Assembly (NCBI GenBank): GCA_041399155.1
Contig: JAWKTI010000001.1
Span: forward strand, 806,001 to 870,000
DNA from: Zavarzinella sp.
GTDB taxonomy: Bacteria > Planctomycetota > Planctomycetia > Gemmatales > Gemmataceae
DNA length: 64,000 bases
Direction: 5' to 3'
Below, piece after piece: positions 36,856 through 45,001 of this stretch. Below the pieces are notes generated by a model, which worked only from the letters and a program-made list of their open reading frames with translations, was not told the DNA's origin and searched no databases. The translations under genes were made by a program, and so were the position numbers. The first letter of the stretch is position 1. Every line of letters begins with the position of its first letter.

Positions 36856-36969
36856 TAGTGTGAGTTCCTGTAGCGTAGTTTGACTGGGATTCTCATTTTG
36901 AACGATGCAGGAAAAAGTAAAAATGCGTGCAGGCAGCGGAAAACCAACCTAAATTCTACCGGCCAGTTG

Positions 36970-37560
36970 TTAAACAAACTTCATCATCAGCTGGAAGTTA
37001 TCGGCAAGGCTTTCCATGGGCAGGCCGATGACGTTGGTCACTGATCCGCGGGTGACGGTCAGGTAGGGGTCGTTGCGTTCATCGATGGCATATGCACCCG
37101 AACAGCCTTCCCACTGGCGGGTGTCGAGGTATTGCTCAATTTCTGCATCAGACAAGGCCTTCATTGCCACGGTGCTGCATTCCTGCCACTGAAACTGCAC
37201 GTTGGACGAAGCCAGCCAGCAGCACACCCCCGTCCACAATTCGTGGGTCCTTCCTGAGAAACTTTTAATAATTCGGTGGGCATCCGCTCGATCAGTGGGC
37301 TTCCCAACCACTTGATTGTCAATCCAACTGACCGAATCGGCGGCAATAATCACGCCATCTTTCACTTTTGGTGCCACCGCAGCGGCCTTGATCCAGGCTA
37401 CGTTCTGCACAAAATGCCGAATGTTGCCATCCACTGCTTCAGTGGGTTCTTCCACGTTCGGTGGGAGAACATCAAACTCGTAGCCAGCACGTTGCATCAG
37501 GTACCGCCGACCGTGGGAAGTACTGGCAAGGGTAATACGGAAAGGGAGTTTTGTTTCCAT
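36970..37560 (-). CDS. maf: Maf-family nucleotide pyrophosphatase
   Basis: A 196-residue Maf/YhdE-type protein, a pyrophosphatase of non-canonical or m7G/UTP nucleotides. Diagnostic parts are ITLASTSHGRRYLMQRAGYE near the N-terminus, IIAADSVSWIDNQVVGKPTD, SGRTHELWTGVC and GCSGAYAIDE with VTNVIGLPM. The usual AADT is here AADS, and SPRR is SHGRR, both somewhat divergent. The start ATG 37560 lies inside the upstream GT9 gene, with 64 bases of overlap in a different frame. The N-terminal LASTS needs this start, so the overlap is probably real. Confidence 0.88.
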   Translation of the reverse strand: METKLPFRITLASTSHGRRYLMQRAGYEFDVLPPNVEEPTEAVDGNIRHFVQNVAWIKAAAVAPKVKDGVIIAADSVSWIDNQVVGKPTDRADAHRIIKSFSGRTHELWTGVCCWLASSNVQFQWQECSTVAMKALSDAEIEQYLDTRQWEGCSGAYAIDERNDPYLTVTRGSVTNVIGLPMESLADNFQLMMKFV

Positions 37561-38609
37561 GATGAAAGGATAGCAAATAATAGAGGTTGCAGGCGATCCG
37601 GGGTTAATTCTGTCATACATTCCAGGCGATCACACTGTCGAATGTAGCTTGACTTACACCAGACATTGGTTTCGACGCCACCAGTTTGCCCATACGGGCC
37701 ATGTTTGGTGGCAGAAGTACACAAGTAGGGTGCGACGCACGGTCGCCCCAATGCGACAGCCAGATGCAGTGGGCCCGTATCGTTGGAAACCATCACATCC
37801 GCAGCGGCAAGCAGGGCCACCAGTTGCGGTAAGTTGCTGCCACCACAGAAGTTACGTGCGGGGCCAGCCAGTTGGTTTCGCACCGTCTGGGCGATCTCCG
37901 CTTCATCGGCAGCCCCCACAAAGATGGCGGTGCCTCCAAATTGTTGCTGTGCCGCACGTGCCAGGTGGGCAAAGTGGGCCGGAGGCCAGCGTTTCGTCAG
38001 CCAGCGTGCCCCCACTCCAAACATCAGCCATGGACGTGGGCAATCGGCTAACTGCTGCCCCACCCATTCCTGTGCGGTGGGATCAACCGGCAGGTCGAAC
38101 TTTTTCGGTAGATTTGCCCCACCCAGGGCTTCGATGACCAGCCAATAGCGATCAATTGCGTGCTGCCGATCGGCATTCGGGGTGGGGATCAGATCGGTAT
38201 AACTGAGCTTACTTCCTTCTCGCGCAGTGCCTAACCCAACACGACGGGGTGCGGCCGTTGCCAGGCACATCAGACCGGTGCGGGCCAGTCCCTGTAGGTC
38301 GACTACCAGATCGAAGCGTCTCCGTCGCAGATCTTTCAAAAAATTGTACGAATAAGAAACTGTTTTGCCGATTCCCCCACGTAAGGCGGTGCGGTCAAAT
38401 GGTATCACTTCGTCTAACGATTGGTGCTGTTCCAGGATGCTGAGGTATGCACGATTCGCCACCCAACTAATCATGGCAGTGGGGTATAGCATTCGCAGGG
38501 CATTCAGTACAGGTAGTGAATGGGCAATATCGCCCAACGCACTGGGCTTGATCAGGGCAATCCGCTGCGGTCGTAAATGGGAAAGGGGCGTGCGCTGGCG
38601 ACGAAACAT
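37497..38609 (-). CDS. Glycosyltransferase family 9 (heptosyltransferase-like)
   Basis: A 370-residue GT-B enzyme of the ADP-heptose:LPS heptosyltransferase family. RIALIKPSALGDIAHSLPVL is the N-terminal signature. FDLVVDLQGLARTGLM and LMFGVGARWLTKRWPPAHFA follow. The conserved donor-site motif is VSNDTGPLHLAVALGRPCVA. It transfers a sugar to lipid A core or a similar acceptor, and the sugar is unknown. The C-terminal about 25 residues (WKQNSLSVLPLPVLPT) extend past the family end and overlap the maf start. The gene precedes maf on the same strand, and a separate GT4-epimerase pair lies on the other strand. Confidence 0.9.
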   Translation of the reverse strand: MFRRQRTPLSHLRPQRIALIKPSALGDIAHSLPVLNALRMLYPTAMISWVANRAYLSILEQHQSLDEVIPFDRTALRGGIGKTVSYSYNFLKDLRRRRFDLVVDLQGLARTGLMCLATAAPRRVGLGTAREGSKLSYTDLIPTPNADRQHAIDRYWLVIEALGGANLPKKFDLPVDPTAQEWVGQQLADCPRPWLMFGVGARWLTKRWPPAHFAHLARAAQQQFGGTAIFVGAADEAEIAQTVRNQLAGPARNFCGGSNLPQLVALLAAADVMVSNDTGPLHLAVALGRPCVAPYLCTSATKHGPYGQTGGVETNVWCKSSYIRQCDRLECMTELTPDRLQPLLFAILSSWKQNSLSVLPLPVLPTVGGT

Positions 38610-38817
38610 GATTCCTGATTATCCCGCCCTTTGGTTTTTTCTGGGCTGCCTATAGCTGATTTGTTTTACCATTTGAATCGATCATTGCCAATCGATGCAC
38701 TGAACCTACACACACTTTCAGTTCCCTGACCCATTTTTTCAGCCCGTTTCGCAAAGTTGTGTTCTAGATTAAGTTTCTAAGGATCGTCTGACTTCGCCAA
38801 CAGCAAGAAGTTGTTCC

Positions 38818-39969
38818 ATGAATGTTGCTCGCACGCTACCGGTGGTGCTGGATGCCCGGGTATTGTCCGGTTCCGGTGGTGGCCCCGATAAAACGCTCAT
38901 CAACTCCCCCGCCTACCTGCAGCGGGACGGTTACGTCATGCACTGTGCCTATCTGTGCGACCCAGCCGATACTGGCTTTCACAAATTGCAGGCCAAAGCC
39001 AGCCAGAAACAGGTGGAATTGATCCCCGTTCACGATCGTGGGCCGCTCGATTGGCAGATCATCCCACGGATGCTGGAAGTTTGTAAGTCGCACTGCGTGA
39101 CGGTGTGGCACGGCCACGACTACAAATCAAACCTGCTGGGCCTGATCCTGAAACGGTTCTGGCCGATGCGACTGGTCACCACGCTGCACGGTTGGGTGCA
39201 CCACACCAGCAGAACGCCCATCTACTACATGATTGACCGCTTGACCCTGCGCTATTATGAAAAGGTAATTTGTGTTTCCGATGACCTGATGGTGGCAGCA
39301 CGTCAGGCGGGGGTGGCACCTTCACGATTGGTGCTGCTGGAAAATGGCATCGACCTGAACGATTATCGTAGACAACGAACGCCAGCAGAAGCCCGCCAGG
39401 CAATGGGCTTTTCCCCCCACTTCACGGTGGGTGCTGCGGGGCGATTATCGCCCGAAAAAGGCTTCGACATACTCATTAAAGCAGTCGATCAGCTTCATCG
39501 TGCGGGTTTGCACAATCTGCAACTGCTGATTGCGGGTGAAGGGGACGAACAGGCCAACCTGCAACGCCTGATTGATGGCTGCCTGTTGCCACAGCAGATT
39601 CAGTTGCTGGGTTATCGGTCGGATTTATTAAATTTGTATGAGACTTTCGATCTGTACGCACTCAGCAGTTATCGCGAAGGTCTGCCCAACGTGGTGTTGG
39701 AGGCACTGGCCATGCAAGTGCCAGTAATTGCCACGGCTGTGAATGGGATTCCAAAACTGATTCAGCACGAATCAAACGGAATTCTAATACCACCGGGTGA
39801 AATTTCAGCTCTGGCAGAAAGTATTCGTCGCTTGGTGCACGATGATTCGCTGCGGGTACAATTGGCCCAGGCGGGGCGAAAAACGGTAGAATCACGGTAT
39901 AGTTTTGCCCGGCGGATGCAGAAACTGGCACAGATTTATGATGCCATGTTTCAGGGAGAGTGGAAATGA
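38818..39969 (+). CDS. Glycosyltransferase family 4
   Basis: A 383-residue GT-B enzyme. The N-terminal domain starts LPVVLDARVLSGSGGGPDKT, then VWHGHDYKSNLLGLILKRFW and TTLHGWVHHTSRTPIY. The C-terminal domain has ENGIDLNDYRRQ, GRLSPEKGFDILIKAVDQL and the donor motif SSYREGLPNVVLEALAMQVP (E-x7-E). It uses a nucleotide sugar to extend a glycan. AAGAAG lies upstream of ATG 38818. It overlaps the next gene by ATGA, so the transferase and the epimerase form a translationally coupled pair. Linkage and sugar are not predictable. Confidence 0.92.
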   Translation: MNVARTLPVVLDARVLSGSGGGPDKTLINSPAYLQRDGYVMHCAYLCDPADTGFHKLQAKASQKQVELIPVHDRGPLDWQIIPRMLEVCKSHCVTVWHGHDYKSNLLGLILKRFWPMRLVTTLHGWVHHTSRTPIYYMIDRLTLRYYEKVICVSDDLMVAARQAGVAPSRLVLLENGIDLNDYRRQRTPAEARQAMGFSPHFTVGAAGRLSPEKGFDILIKAVDQLHRAGLHNLQLLIAGEGDEQANLQRLIDGCLLPQQIQLLGYRSDLLNLYETFDLYALSSYREGLPNVVLEALAMQVPVIATAVNGIPKLIQHESNGILIPPGEISALAESIRRLVHDDSLRVQLAQAGRKTVESRYSFARRMQKLAQIYDAMFQGEWK

Positions 39970-40901
39970 CCTACCTGGTTACTGGTGCTGCGGGATTTAT
40001 CGGTTCGCATCTGTGCGAAGCACTGCTCCAGGCAGGTGCCCACGTGCGTGGGGTGGATTGTTTTGTGCCATATTATCCGAAGCCCTTGAAGGATAAGAAC
40101 TTAGCGTCGCTGCTGGCCCACCCGAACTTCCAGTTTTTCGCACGCGATCTACGCACGGACGAGCTGGCGGATGTGGTGGCTGATGTTGACGCCATTATCC
40201 ATCTGGCGGCAATGCCGGGTCTGGTGGCCAGTTGGACTGATTTCGATCTGTATCAATCGTGTAACATCACCGCCACCCAGCGTCTGCTGGAAGCGTGCCG
40301 CACGGTGCCAGGGTTGAAGAGATTCATTTATGGTTCCACCTCATCGGTTTATGGCAAGTTCGCCAGTGGGGATGAAACCCTGCCCACCCGGCCAATTTCG
40401 CCTTATGGTGTTACCAAACTGGCTGGGGAGCATCTCTGCCGTGCGTACATGGATTCATTTTCGCTCCCCCTGGTGGTAACGCGATTCTTTTCCGTCTATG
40501 GGCCGGGCCAACGCCCCGACATGGCCTACCACATTTTCATGAAAGCGTTGCTGCACGGCACACCCATTAACGTGTACGGCGATGGCCAGCAGGTGCGTGG
40601 CAATACCTTCGTTACGGACTGCGTGCGGGCAATTATCCTGGCACTGAACAGCACCGTGGGGGAAGTTTACAACATCGGTGGCGGAGAAATGGTCAGCCTC
40701 CGTGATGTAATGAACAAGCTGCAAGTGCTTGCTGGTAAAGAATTTACGATTAATCAGCACTCCACGCGACCCGGGGATCAACGCCACACGTTTGCCGATA
40801 CCACCAAACTGCAACGGCAACTGGGCTGGCAGGCTACCACAAGCATTGATGATGGCCTGGCTCAGCAGTGGCAGTGGATTCAACAGTTGTATGCGAATTG
40901 A
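39966..40901 (+). CDS. NAD-dependent epimerase/dehydratase (UDP-sugar 4-epimerase type)
   Basis: The 311-residue extended SDR has the NAD motif TGAAGFIGSHLCEALL, the Ser/Thr-Tyr-Lys catalytic set (GSTSSVYG, then SPYGVTKLAGEHLC) and RFFSVYGPGQRPDMAYHIFM for substrate binding. The length is normal for UDP-glucose/UDP-glucuronate epimerases, and the closest feel is to the UDP-glucuronate 4-epimerase group, unproven. ATG 39966 overlaps the GT4 stop, with GGGAGAG just before it. It supplies an activated sugar for the neighbouring transferases. A hairpin (40926-40962) follows. Confidence 0.92.
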   Translation: MTYLVTGAAGFIGSHLCEALLQAGAHVRGVDCFVPYYPKPLKDKNLASLLAHPNFQFFARDLRTDELADVVADVDAIIHLAAMPGLVASWTDFDLYQSCNITATQRLLEACRTVPGLKRFIYGSTSSVYGKFASGDETLPTRPISPYGVTKLAGEHLCRAYMDSFSLPLVVTRFFSVYGPGQRPDMAYHIFMKALLHGTPINVYGDGQQVRGNTFVTDCVRAIILALNSTVGEVYNIGGGEMVSLRDVMNKLQVLAGKEFTINQHSTRPGDQRHTFADTTKLQRQLGWQATTSIDDGLAQQWQWIQQLYAN

Positions 40902-40925
40902 AATAAAAACGGCTGAATGTTGATA

Positions 40926-40962
40926 TGTCAAGTATTCGCCAGATCATGGCGAATGCCTGACA
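40926..40962 (+). terminator. Imperfect hairpin after the GT4-epimerase pair
   Basis: Arms TGTCAAGTATTCGCCA and TGGCGAATGCCTGACA (two mismatches, pairable as G-T) surround a short loop. It is in the 122-bp gap before the FemAB-like gene. There is no T-run, so it may be a processing or attenuation hairpin rather than an intrinsic terminator. Confidence 0.5.
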
Positions 40963-41023
40963 TAACAGTTACTTAGCATTGAGATACTTGGCACCAAGAT
41001 TATTCTGCACGAGAAGCACCGCA

Positions 41024-42088
41024 ATGGTTACCAGTCTGGGCGAACAATGGAAAATCACCACCCTCAGTGGGGCTTCGCTGCACGAAGCGATGCCACGTCT
41101 GCAGGCATTTCTCGGCAGCAAACAACATAACCACCCCGCTCACAATCCGTTGTGGCTGTATGTGCTGAAAGATGGCCTGCGACACGTTCCTTACGCACTG
41201 GAAGCAAGTTCCAATGGCGAAACAGTGGGCTATTTGCCACTGATATTTGTGCGCAGCACACTTTTTGGGCGATTTCTGGTCAGTTTGCCTTATTTGAACA
41301 CGGCAGGAGTGTTTGCAGACGCACCTGATGTGCAGCGTGGGCTGATTGATCAGGCGATTGAGTTGAGCCAATCGTTACGCACGCGACATCTGGAACTGCG
41401 GCACGAACAACCAATCGATCACCCACGCTTCAATGGGGTGCGTGCAACGAAAGTACATATGCGGCTGGCACTTCCGTCGTTTCCTGGCCCACTGTGGGAA
41501 AGCTTTCCAGCGAAAGTTCGCAATCAGGTGCGGAAAGGTGAAAAATCGAATCTCACTGTCCATTGGGGCGGGAAAGAACTGCTGGAAGAGTTTTACTTCG
41601 TCTTCAGCACCAACATGCGGGATCTCGGCACACCCGTCTATTCTAAACGCTTATTTGAAGCGATCTTACGCTACTTCCCTGGTCAGGCGGAACTGTGCAT
41701 TGTGCGGCACCAGGGAATGCCAGTTGCCTGCTCGGTATTGACCCACGGACAGGGGATTACGGAAGTACCCAGTGCCTCTTCATTAAAAGATTTTAAGCAT
41801 ACCAGTGCCAACATGTTGATGTTCTGGCACCTGATTGACCGTGCGATCCAGCGTGGGCAGCACACGTTCGATTTTGGCCGCTCCACCAAAGACAGCAATA
41901 CCTACCGCTTCAAGAAACAGTGGGGTGCCACGGAAAGCCCCGCTGTCTGGCAATATTGCCTGCACGGCCAATCGGCAGAATTGCGAGCGGACAACCCACG
42001 TTTCTCCCGCCTGATCCGCATCTGGCAACGCCTGCCCGTGCCAGTAACCCAGGTCCTCGGCCCACAGATCGTCCGGGGGATCCCGTAA
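41024..42088 (+). CDS. FemAB-like / GNAT acyltransferase (exosortase-associated type)
   Basis: A 354-residue protein of the FemAB fold. FPAKVRNQVRKGEKSNLTVH, FYFVFSTNMRDLGTPVYSK, and SANMLMFWHLIDRAIQRGQHTFDFGRS are typical of TIGR03019-like FemAB proteins that occur in exosortase/PEP-CTERM polysaccharide loci. The family transfers an amino-acyl or acyl group from a tRNA or CoA donor, and the donor here is unknown. The ATG at 41024 is the likely start. The end is followed by a 417-bp gap without genes. Confidence 0.82.
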   Translation: MVTSLGEQWKITTLSGASLHEAMPRLQAFLGSKQHNHPAHNPLWLYVLKDGLRHVPYALEASSNGETVGYLPLIFVRSTLFGRFLVSLPYLNTAGVFADAPDVQRGLIDQAIELSQSLRTRHLELRHEQPIDHPRFNGVRATKVHMRLALPSFPGPLWESFPAKVRNQVRKGEKSNLTVHWGGKELLEEFYFVFSTNMRDLGTPVYSKRLFEAILRYFPGQAELCIVRHQGMPVACSVLTHGQGITEVPSASSLKDFKHTSANMLMFWHLIDRAIQRGQHTFDFGRSTKDSNTYRFKKQWGATESPAVWQYCLHGQSAELRADNPRFSRLIRIWQRLPVPVTQVLGPQIVRGIP

Positions 42089-42505
42089 CTCTCAATTCAG
42101 GCAAAGACAGTTGGTGATGTGTGAACAGACTGAACATTTCGTGCATGGTATGTCTCTATCATTTGATAATTACCAATCGATGCGGATATAACAGGTATGT
42201 CTATTACACTGGGAGTTGAGAACTTACAAAACAATTTTCATTGTTCATCTCCAATATACTTCCCCCAAGTACCCAAGCATTACTTTTGATGGAAACCATC
42301 TACTTGCGTGCACATAATTATATATCCACCTGGCTGTTCTTTCATGCCATTTTTGTTGCAACAATGACTCGATTTTGACCAGATAGGAATCCGTAAACTG
42401 TTACAGAATAAGCAGTTGTGGAAACTGGAAAATTTTTGCAGAAAAATGAAAAGTAACGATCAGGCGAATGTCAGAGAATTGGTTTCAGGCTTGTTTCTGT
42501 TGGCT
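42089..42505. other. Intergenic stretch without a supported gene
   Basis: AT-rich, with stop codons in all six frames and no codon pattern. There is no strong hairpin or repeat. ATTATATATC near 42318 could be part of a promoter, but nothing supports it. Confidence 0.6.
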
Positions 42506-42715
42506 TTACTCTGCTGATTCAGACTTTTTGGTGCCGCACGTGCCACCAGTACCACAGCCCCCACCTCCACAGCCTTCTTTTTTCTCTGGTGGGGCAGCAC
42601 CTTCGCTGGTTGCGGGGGGTGTTGTTGGTTTTTCTTCGGTCTTTTTGCCAAAGATGCGGTCGTAACCATCGGAAAAACCTTGTGTTTCGCCTAAGCCAAT
42701 TCGCACGATGCTCAT
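42506..42715 (-). CDS. Small Gly/Cys-rich protein, 69 aa
   Basis: The N-terminus MSIVRIGLGETQGFSDGYDR followed by IFGKKTEEK resembles a short planctomycete protein family recalled from memory, in which MSIVRVGL..T..F..GYD is conserved and a low-complexity tail varies. Here the tail has GCGGGGCGTGGTCGTK, with four cysteines in Gly-rich context, perhaps a metal site. GGGAG lies eight bases before ATG 42715. Function is unknown. Confidence 0.68.
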   Translation of the reverse strand: MSIVRIGLGETQGFSDGYDRIFGKKTEEKPTTPPATSEGAAPPEKKEGCGGGGCGTGGTCGTKKSESAE

Positions 42716-42992
42716 TCGGAAACTCCCATGTAAAGAAACTTCGTTTAGTTAAGATACCGCACGCCAAAAAAAGATTCCAGATTTATGAAGAAATTTTGTC
42801 CCACGAAGCGTCCATCCCACCGGTAGTGTGCGACAGCATGCAACCTGGTATTTCTACCACGGATCAGGTAGAATATTGTTCAATGGAATTCGCTTGTTAA
42901 TATTTGAAACGGAAAATTTGCGCCATACAAGGCAAGAATAGAAGCAACATTCATTCAAATGTTCATCAAATCATTTAAATAAATCAATCTCC

Positions 42993-43151
42993 TTGAGCAA
43001 CAAGAAAAAACGACCTGCAAAAAGCAATTTGCCACAGAAAATCTGTCCCACCTGCAGACGAGCTTTTACCTGGCGTAAAAAGTGGGAAAAGAACTGGGAT
43101 CAGGTTCTGTATTGTTCGAAAAAATGTGCTGGCAAACGTCCATCTGGGTGA
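42993..43151 (+). CDS. DUF2256 protein, 52 aa, TTG start
   Basis: The frame TTG-AGC-AAC reads SNKKKRPAKSNLPQ and then ICPTCRRAFTWRKKWEKNW, DQVLYCSKKCAGKR, the complete DUF2256 signature with C-x2-C and C-x3-C zinc-binding pairs. In the family the protein begins MSK, matching the serine-rich start, and no ATG is available, so TTG is used. The ribosome binding site is weak. Function is unknown; DUF2256 is often near DNA photolyase-like genes, which I do not see here. Confidence 0.85.
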   Translation: MSNKKKRPAKSNLPQKICPTCRRAFTWRKKWEKNWDQVLYCSKKCAGKRPSG

Positions 43152-43281
43152 ATTCGATTAACAACAACTCCTGTTGCAAATCAGGCTGTTCTCATTTCTG
43201 TTCAGCGAACCTGTTAATCAATTGTTGTGTCTCGATTCCATGAAAATTAAGGGAGAAATATTGTCCTTGAAGGAAAAGCCC

Positions 43282-43836
43282 ATGGATTATCGAAGCATTT
43301 TTGAACTGATTCTGCAGGATGAACGATATCACCAGAATCTTGATTGGGGACGTGCCCGCCCTGGCCACCCCGAAGGGACTGTCCGTGCCCATATCGCTGA
43401 AATTGAACCCAATCTGGAACAGCTCCGACCAAAGTTGTCTGAAGAAGAGTACTGGAAGCTGAAACTCTTGATTCACACCCACGATAGCTTTAAGGCGGAA
43501 TCAAAGCCCGGTGTGCCAATACTCGATCCGGAAAGCCATGCCTCGCTGGCACGTGCATTTCTTGCCAAGTATTGTGATGATGCGGACCTGCTGGCAATGG
43601 TGCAGTTCCACGATGAACCGTACGCACTATTTCGCCAATTTGAAAGTAAAGGGATCTATAACCAGGCACGATTCGATGCTTTGTTGCAGGCGATTGGAGA
43701 TTGGAATCTGTTTCTGGCATTCAACATCATCGATGGTTGCACGATCGGCAAAGCCCGCGACCCACTGATCTGGTTGTTTCAGGAAGTGGCAGGGAAGGTC
43801 GAATCTACCTTTACTTCAGAAGATATCATCGTGTGA
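43282..43836 (+). CDS. HD-domain-like metal-dependent phosphohydrolase candidate, 184 aa
   Basis: The spacing of metal ligands resembles HD phosphohydrolases: GHPEGTVRAHIAEIE (His29, His37), LLIHTHDSFK (His65, His67-Asp68), SHASLARAFLAKY (His86) and VQFHDEPYAL (His110-Asp111). There is no signal peptide or other domain. HD proteins hydrolyse phosphate esters of nucleotides or second messengers. The substrate here is unknown, and the assignment rests on the motif pattern. AAGGA lies eight bases before ATG 43282, which decides against the upstream in-frame start at 43174. Confidence 0.65.
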   Translation: MDYRSIFELILQDERYHQNLDWGRARPGHPEGTVRAHIAEIEPNLEQLRPKLSEEEYWKLKLLIHTHDSFKAESKPGVPILDPESHASLARAFLAKYCDDADLLAMVQFHDEPYALFRQFESKGIYNQARFDALLQAIGDWNLFLAFNIIDGCTIGKARDPLIWLFQEVAGKVESTFTSEDIIV

Positions 43837-43893
43837 CTGACTATGCATGTGGAATTCATCTGCCGCATTTTGATGCTGTGGGCGATGAAAGCA

Positions 43894-44120
43894 ACCTAAC
43901 CCCCCAACCCCCCTTCCCTCGCAGGGAAGGGGAGCAAGTCGTCCGCACATTCATTCCCCTCTCCTGCGAGGAGAGGGGTGGCGTAGCCGGGGTGAGGTCA
44001 AAAAATGCAACCCCCCAGCCCATTCCCTCGCAGGCGGGAATCCATTTTTTTCATATTTGGCAGGTTCTGGATACCAATTTAAGTTTAGAGCCCTGGATTC
44101 CCGCCTGCGCGGGAATGACG
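43894..44120. repeat. Composite of two dispersed intergenic repeats
   Basis: The first part (43894-43998) has paired GC-rich arms (CCTTCCCTCGCAGGGAAGGG and CCCTCTCCTGCGAGGAGAGG) and ends GGTGGCGTAGCCGGGGTGAG, a phrase I recall from dispersed bacterial repeats. The second (about 44030-44120) is bounded by CAGGCGGGAATCCA and TGGATTCCCGCCTG, a 14-bp inverted pair like the neisserial dRS3-type repeats. The open frame across it (43701-44162) is an artefact. Confidence 0.6.
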
Positions 44121-44235
44121 GCTTTCAGGAGCTTTCTCATCTTATCAAGAAGCAATTTTTGATGAATTCTTTCTCATAATTTAAATCCTCCTTCTTCGCA
44201 TCCGAATGACTTTGTGACTCTTATGAGGAAATCTG

Positions 44236-44997
44236 ATGAGAAATGTGTTCATTTTTGGTTTGGGTGCGGTGCTTGTCGGTGTGATTTCATCCCCACTGGT
44301 GGCGGATGAAAAAGAAGCACGTGCGGTGCTCGAAAAAGCAATCAAGGCCCACGGTGGGGTGGAAGAGCTCAAAAAGCTGGAATCCCACAGTGCCCAGTTT
44401 TCGGGCACCATCAGCACCAACGGCATGGACCTGAAGTTTGCTGGTGAAGTGAAAGCCAAAGGTTCGGAATATTTCAAAGTGGCGATGGAAATCGATGTCA
44501 ACAACATGAACATTGCGATCGTCAACGTGATCAGCAAAGACAAAGGCTGGGCCAAAGTAGCCGACAACATTATCGAAATGGACAAAGACCAGGTTGCCGA
44601 AGCAATGCAGCAGGGGCATCAGAACGCGGCACTTAACCTCTTCCCACTACTGGACAAAAAATACAAACTGAGTGTGGTTGGAGAAGAGAAAGTAAACGGG
44701 AAAGATGCGATCTGTATCCGTGTGGAACATCCTAAGTTCCGTGCCATCAACATCTGTTTCGACAAAAAAAGTTACCTGTTGGTGCAAGCGACTTCCGTGG
44801 TAAAAGACTTTCAGGCGGGAGAAGAAGTGACCGAAGTGACCACCATGACCGATCATGAAGATAAAGGCAGCCGCCAGCCAAAGAAACTTACCATCACCCG
44901 TGATGGGAAACCATACATCACCATGGAAGTTTCTTCATACCAGTTGAACCAGAAGTTTGATGACAAGGAATTTTCCAAACCATCCTCAGACGATTAA
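44236..44997 (+). CDS. Secreted LolA/outer-membrane-lipoprotein-sorting-like protein
   Basis: A 253-residue protein with a signal peptide (MRNVFIFGLGAVLVGVISSP, cleavage near LVADEK). The mature part is an incomplete beta-barrel-like chain: EKAIKAHGGVEELKKLESHS, then SGTISTNGMDLKFAGEVKAK, KGWAKVADNIIEMDKDQVAE and ICFDKKSYLLVQAT. This architecture is shared by LolA-like lipid carriers and by many planctomycete secreted proteins. I cannot name a ligand. GAGGA lies eight bases upstream of ATG 44236. It converges with the GNAT-nitrilase gene, four bases apart. Confidence 0.75.
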   Translation: MRNVFIFGLGAVLVGVISSPLVADEKEARAVLEKAIKAHGGVEELKKLESHSAQFSGTISTNGMDLKFAGEVKAKGSEYFKVAMEIDVNNMNIAIVNVISKDKGWAKVADNIIEMDKDQVAEAMQQGHQNAALNLFPLLDKKYKLSVVGEEKVNGKDAICIRVEHPKFRAINICFDKKSYLLVQATSVVKDFQAGEEVTEVTTMTDHEDKGSRQPKKLTITRDGKPYITMEVSSYQLNQKFDDKEFSKPSSDD

Positions 44998-45001
44998 TGC
45001 A

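Noticed and set aside
43701..44162. Open frame of 153 codons.
   Set aside because: It overlaps the HD-like gene and then crosses two non-coding repeats, so it is an artefact of the repeat sequence.
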